Origin: Antedon mediterranea
Lineage: Eukaryota > Echinodermata > Crinoidea > Comatulida > Antedonidae
Assembly: GCF_964355755.1 (NCBI RefSeq)
Contig: NC_092678.1
Coordinates: forward strand, 13,116,922-13,180,921
Length of the DNA: 64,000 nt
Direction: 5' to 3'
Shown here: in pieces, positions 1 through 13,136 of the stretch
Layout: every line of letters starts with the position of its first letter
Position numbering within the stretch: position 1 is the first letter of the stretch
Translations under genes and position numbers: made by a program
The notes under the pieces: model-generated
Databases searched by the model: none
Seen by the model: the letters and a program-made list of their open reading frames with translations, nothing else
Told to the model about the DNA's origin: nothing

Positions 1-1605
1 AAACATCACTCCAGATGTAAACTGCCGAAATGGATCCATGCCTCATGTAAAACGCCTCACGTGCATACCCTTAAAAAAACATTACTCCTGACCTAAACCG
101 GCAAGATCTAACCACCATCATGTGAAACGCTTGACGTGCATAACCTACAAAAACGTCACTCCAGATGTAAACCGCCAAGATCTAACCACCCTCATGTGAA
201 ACGCCTGACGTGTATACCCTTAAAAAAACATCACTCCAGATGTAAACCGCCAAGATCTAACCACCCTCATGTAAAACGCCTGACGTGTATAACCTAAAAA
301 CAAACATCACTCCAGATGTAAACCGCCAAGATCTAACGACCCTCATGTAAAACGCCTGACGTGTATAACCTAAAAAAAATATCACTCCAGATGTAAACCA
401 ACAAGATCTAACCACCCTCATGTAAAACGCCTGACGTGTATAACCTAAAAAAAACATCACTCCAGATATAAACCGCCAAGATCTAACCACCCTCATGTTA
501 AACGCCTGACGTGTATACCCATAGAAAAAACATCACTCCTGATGTAAACCGCCAAGTTCTGAACACCCTCATGTGAAACGCCTGACGTGTATACCCATAG
601 AAAAAACATCACTCCTGATGTAAACCGCCAAGATCTAACCACACTCATGTGAAACGCCTGACGTGTATACCCATAGAAAAAACATCACTCCAGATATAAA
701 CTGCCAAGATCTAACCACACTCATGTGAAACGCCTGACGTGTATACCCTTAAAAAACATCACTACAGATGTAAACCGCCAAGATCTAACCACACTCATGT
801 GAAACGCCTGACGTGTATACCCATAGAAAAAACATCACTCCTGATGTAAACCGCCAAGATCTAACCACACTCATGTGAAACGCCTGACGTGTATACCCTT
901 AAAAAACATCACTCCAGATGTAAACCGCCAAGATCTAACCACACTCATGTGAAACGCCTGACGTGTATACCCATAGAAAAAACATCACTCCAGATATAAA
1001 CTGCCAAGATCTAACCACCCTTATGTAAAACGCCTGACGTGTATAACCTAAAAAAAACATCACTCCAAATGTAAACCGCCAAGATCTGACCACCCTCATG
1101 TAAAACGCCTGACGTGTATACCCTTATAAAAAACCCATTAATCCTGACATAAACCGCCAAGATCTAACCACCTTCATGTGAAACGCCTGACCTGTATACC
1201 CATAAAAAAAATATCACTCCAGATGTAAACCGCCAAGATCTGACCACCCTCATGTAAAACGCCTGACGTGTATAACCTAAAAAAAACCCATCACTCCAGA
1301 TGTAAACCGCCAAGATCTAACCACCCTCATGTGAAACGCATGACGTGTATACCCTTAAAAAAACATCACTCCAGATGTACTTAAACCGCCAAGATCTAAC
1401 CACCCTCATTTGAAATGCCTGACGTGTATACCCATAAAAAAAACATCACTCCAGATGCAAACCTCCAAGATTTGACCACCGTCATGTAAAACGCCTGATG
1501 TTTACACCCTTAAAAAAAAACATCACTCCAGATGTAAACCGCCAAGATCTAACCACCCTCATGTAAAATGCCTGACGTGTATAACCTTAAAAAAACATCA
1601 CTAAA
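1..1605. repeat. Tandem satellite, ~75-bp unit, ~21 copies
   Basis: About 21 head-to-tail copies of a 74-77-bp unit, starting at the window edge. Each copy carries AACATCACTCCAGATGTAA, then CCGCCAAGATCTAACCACC, then ACGCCTGACGTGTATA. Units differ by a few substitutions and by A-run length, so several subtypes (CATGTAAAAC or CATGTGAAAC) alternate. The array decays at about 1,600. Reading frames across it are repeat-encoded and have no support as genes. Confidence 0.95.
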
Positions 1606-1917
1606 ATGCCTCTTTATTAAAAAAAAATTGTGTACAAAAGAATTTAGAGATTTTACTGTGTAATTTGAACTATCCCCCACTGATAAGAAAGTGGTTATTT
1701 TCAACAAGCTTGTGTAACACAAAGAAAATCCCAAAAATTATGAAACATAGGGGAAACTATAGATCGATGATTATTGGAATGTATGATCAATATAAATTTC
1801 TTGCCCGCACCTGGCCTTTAAGTATACACAGTTTAAGTGTAGCATTGTGTAATTGTTATATTATTTGGCTTTAACTATGACTACATTCAGACATGGTATG
1901 GTGTAGTTGAAATATAG

Positions 1918-2456
1918 CAACTATAGCAGCTATAGCTGAGGTTTCAGGCAAGTGACCAATGTGTCACAGTAGGATAGTGATATAACAGCTATCCCAAGGC
2001 TATGTGCAGCCTGTTTTGTATAGATGGTGTGAAGCAATTGCACAGGTATTTGTTTGCTGTTTATAATACCAAAGCTATCCTAAGGCTATTTTCAGCCTGG
2101 CTATATCAATTATAGCAACTGCAAGTTATTTCCATGCTATTTATGCTTTATAAAGTATAGCACTTACACAGCTATTGAATTGCTATTAATTGCTATTATT
2201 GCTGTATCATATATAGCAATTATACAGCTATTTGTTTGCTATTATTTGCTATTATTGCTGTATCAGGTATAGCAATTATATAGCTATTTGTTTGCTATTA
2301 TTTGCTATATTATTGCTGGATCAGTATAGCAATTACACAGCTATTTGTTTGCTATTAATTGGTATTATTGCTGTATCAGGTATAACAACTATAGCAGCTA
2401 TAGCTGAGGTTTCAGGCAAGTGACCAATGTGTCACAGTAGGATAGTGATAGAACAG
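1918..2456. repeat. 65-70-bp direct repeat, two copies 470 bp apart
   Basis: The block CTATAGCAGCTATAGCTGAG, followed by a GTGACCAATGTGTCACAGTA stretch, occurs at 1918-1987 and again nearly identically at 2387-2456. The sequence between holds the first degenerate copies of the next minisatellite. The stretch 1606-1917 shows no recognisable feature. Confidence 0.8.
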
Positions 2457-3134
2457 CCATAGCAATTACACAGCTATTTGTTTGCTATTATTTGCTATTA
2501 TTGCTGTATCAGGTATAGCAATTATACAGCTATTTGTTTGCTATTATTTGCTATTTTTTGCAATTACACAGCTATTTGTTTGCTATTATTTGCTATTATT
2601 GCTGTATCAGGTATAGCAATTACACAGCTATTTGTTTGCTATTATTGCTGTATCAGGTATAGCAATTATACAGCTATTTGTTTGCTATTAGTTGCTATTT
2701 TTGCAATATACACAGCTATTTGTTTTTTATTAATTGCTATTATTGCTGTATCAGGTATAGCAATTATACAGCTATTTGTTTACTATTATTTGCTATTATT
2801 GCTGTATCAGGCATAGCAATTACACAGCTATTTGTTTGCTAATTATTTGCTATTATTGCTGTATAGGGTATAGCAATTACACAGCTATTTGTTTGCTATT
2901 ATTTCCTATTATTGCTGTATCAGGTATAGCAATTACACAGCTATTTGTTTGCTATTATTTGCTATTATTGCTGTATAAGGTATAGCAATTACACAGCTAT
3001 TTATTTGCTATTATTTGCTATTATTGCTGTAAAAGTTATAGCAATTACACAGCTATTTGTTTGCTATTAATTGCTATTATTGCTGTATCAGGTATAGCAT
3101 TTACACAGCTATTTGTTTGCTATTTATTGCTATG
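2160..3134. repeat. AT-rich minisatellite, ~54-bp unit
   Basis: Tandem copies built from TAGCAATTACACAGCTATTT, GTTTGCTATTATTTGC and TATTATTGCTGTATCAGG. The unit is about 54 bp with shortened variants, roughly 15-17 copies. Frames here read as repetitive Cys/Tyr/Ile-rich peptides and are artefacts of the repeat. Confidence 0.93.
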
Positions 3135-4224
3135 ACCAATCCTGCGCCTTAGTGATGAGGGTATGAGTGAGCCAAAATGTTGGGTACGAGTTGGCATGGG
3201 TACGGGTTGACCTGTATCCTTCTAGCTAATCTTACTAGGCCTAGTAGAGTAGGTCTACGCTACCCAGTCCGGCTACAATATGGTATTCTGTTTATAGCTT
3301 TATTGATAGCTTGGTTCAAATCTGGGTTGGGACGGCTTTTTGTCATTCTAAAACAGATTTCCTTATCATAATAAAATAATATATGAATTTAACTGTAATA
3401 TTGTATACATAGTATTAGTAATTGCAATTGCATTTATTATTATATATTATACGGTTACCCCTTAATTATACTATAGTATAATTTCCTTGTTATATTTTAC
3501 AATATTTTCTTCACAATTCAACAATTTTGTCTTTCACAGCACAAATTATCGTACTGAATCATCACACACCAAGTCTCATACATCTCTACTGTATTTCTCC
3601 AAGCTACACCAACTACATGATATTTTCTTGAGGCTAAACTACAGTACACGGTATACTGGTACTACCATCATTCCTGGCCCGTCAACCTGGACCACATTAC
3701 AGTATGGTCCAACACATAAGTACAGTCATACTACTGATTCTAAATAGTATATTACACCCTGTGGTCAAGACTTTATTTGCTCTTATGCTTATTTCCTCTA
3801 ACATACAGAGTACGTAGGGCTTCCAATTTGCTTTTATACCTGTTAATTAAAAAATCGTTTATGCCTATTGTTGCATAAAGTATCAAATTTAGACTGTAAA
3901 TACTGGGATGATCACCCTAAATTTTCTTTTTCAATTAACAATTTTATATTTCACAGTTAGAAAAACGCACTAAAGCATCATATAGAGATTTTTTATTCAT
4001 AACTGTTAAATTGCATCCCAATACATGGTACCTATTGGTATTATATCTAAAAATACAAAGGCGGCCAACACAGATAGTTTGATATATATACAGTACTCAA
4101 CTCAACTCAACTCAACGTAAACATTTATTTTCTTTCTTTCATTCAATAATAAAACAAATGAATAAGGTATTAAAAAAAGTAAATACGAGTTACAAATAAT
4201 ACATTTCATTAATATAATATATAA

Positions 4225-4660
4225 ACACGACAGGCAAAGAACATTAGTTCTAAACCGCCCGGTGATATACTGAAATTTTAATTAATTAATTTGAAACAAT
4301 AAAGATGAGGAAATATAATATAAATATATAGCCCATATAGACTATTTTTAGTTACACACATATATAAATATACATATTTATACATATAAACAAATCAGGC
4401 AAAGAACATTAACATTAATTTAATTATTTTATTTATTTGTATATATATGCATATATGTACACACACACCTATATATATGTATATATACATATATACATAC
4501 ATACATACACACAAACTCATCAGACAATAAACATTAATTCTAAACAGCCCGGCGATATACTGAAATGTTAATTAATTAATTTGAAACGATAAAGATGAGG
4601 AAATATAATATAAATATATAGCCCATGTAGACTATTTTCAGTTACATATATATTTATATA
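4225..4660. repeat. Internal ~135-bp duplication and AT microsatellites in LINE 3' region
   Basis: A block containing CAGGCAAAGAACATTA, CGATATACTGAAAT and AAAGATGAGGAAATATAAT occurs at 4225-4360 and again at 4500-4660. The interval between holds (TA)n and (CATA)n microsatellites. Confidence 0.75.
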
Positions 4661-4744
4661 TAAATATATACAATATTTATATATAAACAAATCAGGCAAA
4701 GAATATATAAATATATATATACAAATATATATAAATCCAAAGGC

Positions 4745-4866
4745 AAATAACTGGAAAAAATGACAATGCTGTGGGTATCAGTGGCTGGATCTCCATGAAG
4801 ATACAAAAAAAGCGAAAAACTAAATCAAAACGATAAAGTAAACAGCCAGAAAAGTTAGCAGAGCTA
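4745..4866 (+). repeat. Fragment of a dispersed ~160-bp repeat (shared with 55.3 and 56.2 kb)
   Basis: Starts near TGACAATGCTGTGGGTATCA and ends at AGTTAGCAGAGCT. The same sequence occurs at 55240-55400 (inverted) and 56105-56262 (same orientation). This copy stops just before the hammerhead-like core seen in the other two. Confidence 0.8.
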
Positions 4867-5207
4867 TATACATACACACACACATACATATATACAAATC
4901 AATTGTGTTGCATAGCACTGTGTAAATATATATAAATAAATAAATAATTTTATTTTTTTAATATATTGATAACATCAAATAATACCTTATGTAAAAAGAA
5001 CTGCAACATGTGGAAAAAAAGATGGCAATCCACGAAAGGCAAGCCTGTGATGTGGAAGCCCACACAATGAAGTAATAAATAAGTTAGACAGAACAACAAA
5101 CACACAGGTACAGAACAAACTTACAGGACACGAATCACAACACAAACAGACATGAACAAACAGAACATGCACAGACACACCCGAACACACATCACCAGGG
5201 GAAAACA

Positions 5208-6768
5208 TTAATATTTAGAAATGAGGAAAGATTTGAATGTTTTATTAAATAAAAATTTAGTAGCCGAATGTTTAATTTGAAAAGGAATTTTATTCCAATT
5301 CATGGGACCAGTATATCTGATTGAATGTTTAAAGGCAGTGAGTCTTGGTTTTGGCAAATGTAGGTCTTGTGCAATACGAGTATTATAATTATGAACTTCG
5401 TGATTAAATTTGAAAAGATGAGATGAAGGAGAATCAGCTGTCAAAGAGTCATAAATAAATGACATTTGTTGAAAAAGATTGATATCAGCTAATTTAAGAA
5501 AATTATGTACGGAAAAAATAGGGGAAGTATGAGAAAGACGATTCGAATGGGTAATAAGCCTAATGGCCTTTTTTTGTAAAATAATAAGTCTATCAATAGA
5601 TGTCTTGTAATTATTAGCCCAAACAATATTGCAATAATTTAGGTAGGGCAAAATAAGAGAACAATATAATAAACGCAAAATTGTTAAAGGGATATAGTGA
5701 GAAAGCCTATAGATAATTCCTATATTTTTTGAAACCTTCGAAGCAACCGAATCAATATGACATTTCCATGTTAATTTAGAGTCAAGGAAAACTCCAAGAA
5801 ACTGGACGGTATCAGTGAGCGGAATATTAATATTATTTAACAAAATTAAGTTATTTCCAAGAATGAAGGATTTGTTAGGACTGTGAAAAATAATAGCACT
5901 GCATTTTTTAAAGTTTACCGAAAGTTTATTAGCTGAAAAATATTTTAAAACAGACTTAAGTTCGTTGTTAACAACATCAAATAGTGTATTAATGTCACTA
6001 TGCGAATATAAAATAGTGGTGTCATCAGCATATAAGAAAGACGAGAGAATGGAGGAATTATAAAAATCATTAATATAAATTATGAATAATAGAGGGCCAA
6101 GCAATGACCCTTGTGGAACGCCACACGAGATGGATCGGAAATCCGATGTACTATTATTGAATTTTGTGCACTGAGTGCGGTCAAGAAGATAGCTCTTGAA
6201 TAAATCAAGTGCAATCCCTCTAACGCCATAGTGAGAAAGCTTAGATAACAAGATGTTGTGGTCAATGGTGTCAAAAGCTTTCGATAAATCAATCAGAATT
6301 CCCATGGATAATTTATTTTCTTCAAAAGCATCTAAAATATAGTTAGTCAGCTCAATAAGTGCCATTGAGGTGGAGTAGCCTTTTCTAAATCCAAACTGAT
6401 GCTGAAAGAGGACATTATTCTTTTGAAGAAAGGAATAAGTTCGATCATATAATTATACCTAATGCGTTCAAATAATTTCGAAAAAATAGAGAGAATAGAA
6501 ATAGGGCGGTAGTTGCTGATTTCAGAGGTGTTACCGGATTTAAAGACGGGAGTTACAAAAGCGCGCTTTAATTTGTCTGGAAAAATACCGCATGAAATCG
6601 AAGAATTAAAGATATGACAAAGGGGTTGGAAATAAAATATGCAGATTGTTTAATAACAAAAGTATTAAATCCATCTAAACCAGGAGCTTTGTTGTTGCCA
6701 AATGAGGAAATAATTTTGAGAATTTCATTTTCATCAACTGGGTTTATAAATAGAGACTGCGCAACGGA
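5208..6768 (-). pseudogene. LINE reverse transcriptase, frameshifted
   Basis: The longest open part is 385 codons (5208-6365). It shows reverse-transcriptase motifs in order: LIDLSKAFD (residues 24-32), GVPQGS (82-87) and the catalytic FLYADDT (about 110-116), then a thumb region and a C-terminal NYNTR motif typical of CR1/L2-like LINEs. Upstream on the same strand, other frames continue the protein: NNKAPGLDGF near 6690, NYRPISIL near 6500 and HQFGFRKGYST just before 6365. At least two single-base frameshifts separate these pieces, so it is inactive. The endonuclease domain is missing, as expected for 5' truncation. Confidence 0.9.
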
Positions 6769-6929
6769 ATACAGTACTCTCTTATAAATAGATGTATCTC
6801 TACAAACTACTCCAACTACCTAATCATAATAATAGTACTATTAGCATACTACTGTACACTTTGTAGACAAGAAATAAATTGTATCCACCTAGAGAAAATA
6901 TGGTAGTACAGTCGATCGTCCTCTCACTG

Positions 6930-8652
6930 GCCAGTGATGTTTTTAAGCAAAATTCTATCATAACCCTAATTTTTAATGTTCAATGTGTTATTTATTGAAG
7001 TGCTTTGAATACGTTGATGGAATTTGGAGGTATGAAACTTTGTTAGGAGTAGAATCAGCTTCAAGCATTAAATGTTAAAAATATGTTTATATTACTCATT
7101 AATTAATAATAATTATTAATAAATTAATAGAAAACTAGAGAGGGTGCTTTTCGACCAGAAAATGAATGTTTTTTTATGTGTGTTATTTTTCCGCTCGAGT
7201 TTATTCAATGTACTGTAATATACACTGTTACATACTATTTTATTGGGAAGTAATTATTTCTGTGTGAATCTTCATGAAGTTGTTTGAAAGCCTATACTCT
7301 TACTTCTTTATACATATAAATACACCTCGCATCACCAACCTCCAACACACCATATTCTGCCCACACACACTTCATCTCCTGAACTAACATAGTACAGTAT
7401 AATTCAAATCAATTGTTTTGAATGTTTTTTATTAAAATCAATCTGCCTCAAAAAATATTATAATAGTAACAATAACAGAAAGGTAGATAGGTATTTTAAT
7501 AATTTTTAAATAAAAAAATGTAAAAAAAAAAAAGAATAAATGTTTATACATACATTATAAAAGTAATACAATAACTACTATTTTAGTAATGCATACACAA
7601 GTACAGAATATCAGAAATCCATGAATTATGTGTCTCAATATGGCATTATTAGGCTAATTTGCTTTGAAAAAAAACATCAATGCCATTGGCCTATACAAAA
7701 ATACAATGCAATAAGACAAAATAGATACATAAACAATTAATACTAATATTGGTAGGCATAAAATAATAGTGTATATAAACTTTCCTTAAATATAAACAGT
7801 ATAGTGCCTTACCAATTTATTTAATACATAATATATGAACTATATTACCACAAAATAAATATAAATGAATTTATAAGGACATGATGATTATCAAAAATAG
7901 TCAATATAATTTAATATTATGTTCATATTATTATAATTATTATATCATAGAGATTTTCAAAAACATAGTTTGATAACATTTAGTTTCTGTTAGATATCAG
8001 ACCTTTAATATTTGGAAATAACCTATAACAACTATAAAACATTCTTCTTTTCAACGCAGTATGCATATGTAGATACAGTACACATATAGTGTAAGAACAC
8101 AATTTCAATAATTTCTTTGTTAGCTATCAACCTAGGGGTTAAGTAATTAGGAAAACATTGGTTTATTTTTATATAAATTATATGTACAGAAATTCGTTCT
8201 TCTAGCCTCAGATCATTCCTGAAGTTAGACATAAATCACCCAAATTAGTATTAAGTAATGGATATTAGATGAAGTACAGTACAAATACATGTTTCAGGAG
8301 GATAATTTATGTTAAAAAGGTGATAATTAGTTTAAATTTTACCCCGATGAACTTTATTCAATTACCAGGTTGAAGTATGGTGAAAACACTACTATATGGC
8401 AGAATAAATGTACTCATGTAGAACACAGTCAGTTCTACCAAGGTTAGAGGTGTGCTACAATTTTAGATAAGTGGAAACATGACTTTTTCAATATAGTAAA
8501 CAGCATTATAAATACAATTTTAAAAAGATGAGAATGCAAATAAATATTAGATTCATAGTCCTCATTATGCACAATGATTTTCTACTATCACACATATTAA
8601 AATATAAAAAACAATCATGTAGCCTTTAATGGATTTACACGGAGGTGCCACA
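6930..8652. other. Spacer of the large inverted repeat, no gene recognised
   Basis: AT-rich sequence between the two arms. Short reading frames here, such as a 66-codon frame at 8032-8232 on the minus strand, show no family signature and no splice context. Nothing else was recognised. Confidence 0.6.
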
Positions 8653-9155
8653 AGTCCCTCGGCCTCACGTCAACTCGGCCAAATTAAAGTATGAAACGCA
8701 AAAAGTGCAAATGAATGGGACAAAATCAGTCTAATGAACAGAAGAAAAATAATAAAAACGAAGTAGGCCTACTCATGTTATAGGGATGAATATTAGTATG
8801 AATGTGAATATTATATGCACGATTCAAAATAACGCAAATATTTCGCAATTTGAACTGCACAAGCTTGTTTATTTTGAAATTGCGCAATTTTAATAACATG
8901 TTATTCTTTTAATGCGTTACTTGCATTATTCTTCTTCTGTTCATTATACTGATTTTGGTTGAAGAAAATAATTTGCACATTTGTTTATTATATCAGTCCT
9001 ATTTATTTGGACTTTTTGCATTCCAAACTTTAATGTGGCCGAGTTGATCGATTAGGTTTTGGCCGAGTTAACGTGAGGCCGAGTTGACTTGAGGCCGAGT
9101 TGACTTGAGGGCGAGTTGACTTGGGGCCGACTTGAATTTAGCCGAGGTGGTTTAG
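8653..9155. mobile_element. Foldback/MITE-like inverted repeat with GGCCGAGTTGACTTGA minisatellite
   Basis: Left arm 8653-8765 (GGCCTCACGTCAACTCGGCC, then AAATTAAAGTATG) is inverted at about 8930-9085, with one ~50-bp insertion in the right arm. The right end carries about five tandem variants of a 16-17-bp unit, GGCCGAGTTGACTTGA (9030-9140). No coding region. Target duplication not resolved. Confidence 0.7.
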
Positions 9156-9299
9156 AGCCTTTGATTATAATAAATACAACAGTATTATTAGTTTTTATAA
9201 TATTGAACATTTTAAATTTATTCTACTCTTTTTCCTCTTGTTATTTCTACTCTGAAAGACCTACGAACCAAAAAAATAAAATGGAATAGGAGTTTGGTT

Positions 9300-9540
9300 G
9301 AAGAAATCCTTTGCACATTTGTAGAATACCTTTTGCATATTTAACGTCAAAACTCATCGTTTTTACATTTAACGGCGTGATGTTTGCACATTTGTGGGTT
9401 ATGAATGTTTACAGATTTGCACATTTGAAGGTAAAATGTTGGCACAAATGTGGTTGTTTGGACGTTTGAATGTAAAATGTTTGCACAAATGTGGTTGTTT
9501 GCACAAATGAGGCTTTTTGCACATTTAACGGCTCCACAAG
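9300..9540. repeat. Minisatellite of TTTGCACAAATG-type units
   Basis: Irregular tandem copies of TGTTTGCACAAATGTGG and TTTGCACATTTAACGGC. A minus-strand frame of 67 codons repeats a CANNHICAN-like pattern only because of this repeat. Confidence 0.75.
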
Positions 9541-10772
9541 GTCTATTCAAATAAATTTAAATAAAAGGGTCGTAATATGTCTTTGTCACTCTCCAGTTCG
9601 TGGAAAATGAAGTTAGGATTCCATCATTTCAACAACAAACAAAATTCAAAATATCCTGCCAGTTTGCGTACAAGAATACAACCTGCTTAGTTTTTAATAC
9701 GAGTACTGCTTTCTATACACATAACTTTGATTTCTGCTAAAAAAAAAAATCTCTGTAATAATGTACTTTAATTACTGTAATAATCTAGGCGTAGATTATG
9801 TTGACCGGATCAGTGAGAGGACGATCGACTGTACTACCATAAGTCCTCTAGGTGGATACAATTTATTTCTTGTCTACAAAGTGTACAGTAGTATGCTAAT
9901 AGTACTATTATTAGGATTAGGTAGTTGGAGTAGTTTGGAGAGATACATCTATTTATAAGAGAGTACTGTATATATCAAACTATCTGTGTTGGCCGCCTTT
10001 GTATTTTTAGATATAATACCAATAGGTACCATGTATTGGGATGCAATTTAACAGTTATGAATAAAAAATCTCTATATGATGCTTTAGTGCGTTTTTCTAG
10101 CTGTGAAATATAAAATTGTTAATTGAAAAAGAAAATTTAGGGTGATCATCCCAGTATTTACAGTCTAATTTGATACTTTATGCAACAATAGGCATAACCG
10201 ATTTTTTAATTAACAGGTATAAAAGCAAATTGGAAGCCCTACGTACTCTGTATGTTAGAGGAAATAAGCATAAGAGCAAATAAAGTCTTGACCACAGGGT
10301 GTAATTCACTATTTAGAATCAGTAGTATGACTGTACTTATGTGTTGGACCACACTGTAATGTGGTCCAGGTTGACGGGCCAGGAATGATGGTAGTACCAG
10401 TATACGTACCGTTTACTGTAGTTTAGCCTCAAGAAAATACCATTTATGAGTAGCTTGGAGAAATACAGTAGAGATTTATGAGACTTGATGTGTGATGATT
10501 CAGTATGATAATTTGTGCTGTGAAAGACGACAAAATTGTTGAATTGTGAAGAAAATATTGTCAAATATAACAAGAAAATTATACTATAGTATAATTAAGG
10601 GGTAACCGTATAATATTATACAAATAATGAATGTTTATGAGTGTAATGGTACAAATAATGGCACGAGGTGTATGATGAAAGGTTATATTTCAACGAGGCG
10701 ATGAGCCGAGTTGAAAAACAGTAACCAGTCAACTCTCCCAATACCGGACACCCTTGGGCGGGCATATATTTT

Positions 10773-11257
10773 TTTTTTTTTTCTCTTTTGTGGCGCAAAC
10801 ACCACTTTTATTCACATTCATATTATCTCATATTACATAAAATCGTATTATTTAACTTGTAAATGTCGTTACAGTTCATAAGTAACATTTTTACATATAT
10901 GAATTCTGTATTACTCCTTTTTTCATTAATTTTCTTATATTTTGTTATACACTTGACAGGATCATCATTATCATCTATCCCGTTTTAAAATAGTTCACAC
11001 ATTTTCATTTGTTTGTTTTCATTTTACAACCCGGATTATACAATATATTTATATACATGATAAAAAAAAAAACAATAATAGCTCAGTACCACCAGTAACC
11101 CGTATCACTGTAATTCTTTTTCAGTTAATCGTATCAAATTAGAAATTATACTATCATAATCTTATTTCTTAAAGCTACCCATTTTTCTATACTTGTTTCT
11201 TTATTGTTATATGTTTCACATTCAATGTTATATAACATATTGCTTTTAAATGAATTC
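10773..11257 (-). mobile_element. 5'-truncated Tx1/L1-like LINE with 17-bp target duplication
   Basis: Flanked by perfect copies of GGGCGGGCATATATTTT (10756-10772 and 11258-11274). On the minus strand it encodes the last 36 or so residues of a LINE ORF2 (including NIECETYNNKE), near-identical to the end of the 38.5-41.4-kb element, then the same 3' untranslated region and a poly-A tail (T-run at 10770). Confidence 0.93.
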
Positions 11258-11796
11258 GGGCGGGCATATATTTTCCGGTTTTTGGAAAGTCCGGTTTCCT
11301 GAAAACATATTTTTAAAGTCATCACGTTGTCACTGAAAATGCTTTGAATCACCGGTCCGAATGCTGCCCGGTACGGTCTAGCGTAGGGAAGGCCTAGGCT
11401 ATGATTGTGTCAAGCTAGTTTAAATAAATACTGATAGGCCTAGGCCTACTTTATTAATATTAAGCTAATTCAATTTACCTTTTTTAAAAGTTACATTATT
11501 TACTGTACCAATAAAACATGTTACAGTAGTAAATTATTGTTTCTGAATGTGTTTTTAGCGGCAAAAAGGCCTAGGCTAGGCCTACGTACGTACAGTGAAC
11601 ATAATTTAAGTCAAGTTCATTCTGTTTACGTTTTGCCATAATGATTTCCAAATTTATAATGATGCACATTTTTAGTGAAACATTCCTTTTTAAAGTCCTA
11701 TTGCAATTGTGAATTTAACAATAATTTAAACAAAAGAAAGACACAAAGTGGAATGTAAATTGAACTTTATTAAAAAACAATTCATATGCTAAAAAA

Positions 11797-11820
11797 CAGG
11801 GAGTTGTTAACAACTCCCTG
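11797..11820. repeat. 24-bp perfect palindrome
   Basis: CAGGGAGTTGTT and its exact reverse complement abut with no loop, inside the CCGG-type transposon. Role unknown. Confidence 0.85.
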
Positions 11821-12399
11821 CTAAAAACAATAGACATTAAGACATAGCGCCTCACCGCAGTTCGATACGCAACAAAGCATCGTGGGTTAACAATGAACTG
11901 ACCTGTCAATCACAGTGTAGCAATCCATGGCAACATTATTTGATCGTACAGTAACTTCATGCATGGTCCGGTCAGGGTATGGTTAAAAGCTTTTGTACAT
12001 TGTGAATGTATTGAATCCGAGTCAGCGACGACGATGTTACGTTGTTTTTGTAAATATTTGGAGTTTTTTAACTGTCAGTCCGGTTTTCAGACGCTAATTT
12101 TCTTGTTTTGTACTTCATAATTTGTCCGGATTCCCGAATTGGGTGTTCCGGTTTTCATAATAAATTACAGTACATTTAGAATAGGGACAAATTGGGCCCT
12201 CCAAAAAAGTCCGGTTTTCCGTGAATTCCGGTTTTGGGAGAGTCCGGTATTGGGAGAGTTGACCTTTCATCATTCACCAAGTGCCATTATTTGTACCATT
12301 ACACGAATACAAAACATTCATTATTTGTTTTATATAACACCTAAATAAATTCCTGTCATTTGAATCAAATAAGGTAGCCCGGGCCTAGCCAACCCAGGT

Positions 12400-12665
12400 A
12401 AAAATTCCAGTTGAAGACCAGTTGGGAAATTTCCCAGTTGGGAATTTTCCCTGTTGTGAATTGAGACAATTACCAGTTGTGAATTTCCCAGTTGTGAATT
12501 TTCCAACTGGTCTGATAATCCCAGTTGTAAATTTTACCAGTTGTAAATTTCTCAACTGGTCTGATAATCCCAGTTGTGAATTTTCCAACTGGTCTGATCA
12601 ATCCCAGTTGTAAATTTTCCCAGTTGTACATTTTTCCCAGTTGAGAATTTTCCCAACTGGTAAAT
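12400..12665. repeat. CCAGTTG subterminal array, left
   Basis: About 14 copies of CCCAGTTGTGAATTTTC-like units in both orientations, adjoining the left TIR of the 4.6-kb element. Such iterated subterminal motifs are commonly transposase-binding sites in DNA transposons; that role is inferred here. Confidence 0.85.
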
Positions 12666-13136
12666 TTCAGTACAAAAACAAATTACAAAAACTACAGAAC
12701 TTATTGTTTAACTGTTTATTTTATTAACTTTAATATTTACAATTACAGTAGTTACTTTCAATTCTGCAGTACTGTAGTTAATTACCCCACAAAAGTCTTA
12801 ACGACCTGCATAACCCCTACATCTACACAAATGTCAGCATATCCCTGCCGTTTCCTTTTTACAGGTCCATGAAAATGGAGATCTAGCATTTATTCAGTAA
12901 TATATTTATGAAGTTATGGCCACCTTCTTTATTTAGTCATGTTGACAAAATTAGTCCTGAAAGAGAAAAACCAAAACAAATTGATTAAATAAACAATATA
13001 CTGGTAGTACAAGGAATAAATCAAATTCAAATCTCAAGTATCAATTTATATACTGTTTTACTGAAAAAGGAAGATGGAATCATATATTAATAGAAATGAA
13101 AGAATGATTATCCAAATTATGTTCTCTACAAGCAAT

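Larger units (their letters stand above)
4099..6768 (-). mobile_element. Non-LTR retrotransposon (LINE), 5'-truncated, inserted in the left arm
   Basis: Both ends are flanked by ATACAGTACTC (4088-4098 and 6769-6779). The right arm carries the uninterrupted site once (near 9960-9970), so this is a target-site duplication. Read on the minus strand, the element runs from a reverse-transcriptase N-terminal region near 6768 to a tail of repeated GTTGA units at 4099. The 3' part (4099-5207) is non-coding, AT-rich, and contains microsatellites and an internal duplication. Confidence 0.88.
10728..12263. mobile_element. DNA transposon with GTCAACTCTCCCAATACCGG termini, non-autonomous
   Basis: Left end GTCAACTCTCCCAATACCGG at 10728 matches the inverted right end at 12263. 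Subterminal CCGGTTTT motifs recur near both ends (11270-11300, 12080-12240). No transposase frame was found. It lies inside E1 and itself contains an L1-like fragment. Superfamily not assigned. Confidence 0.75.
10613..12328. mobile_element. Inverted-repeat element E1 (palindromic MITE) in the right arm
   Basis: Termini AAATAATGAATG... (10616-10683) and its inverted copy (12262-12328) share about 65 bp, including GGTACAAATAATGGCAC. The centre of the original palindrome is visible at 10690-10714 (CAACGAGGCGATGAGCCGAG). A second transposon (10728-12263) sits in its right half. The left arm of the 20-kb inverted repeat lacks this insertion. Confidence 0.75.

Noticed and set aside
257-496. 79-codon frame in the first kilobase
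   Set aside because: It repeats with the 75-bp satellite unit and breaks in neighbouring units.
1-1605. Possible CRISPR array
   Set aside because: The repeats are contiguous with no unique spacers, and the genome is eukaryotic.
2232-2985. Several Cys/Tyr/Ile-rich frames of 60-110 codons
   Set aside because: They are produced by the 54-bp minisatellite.
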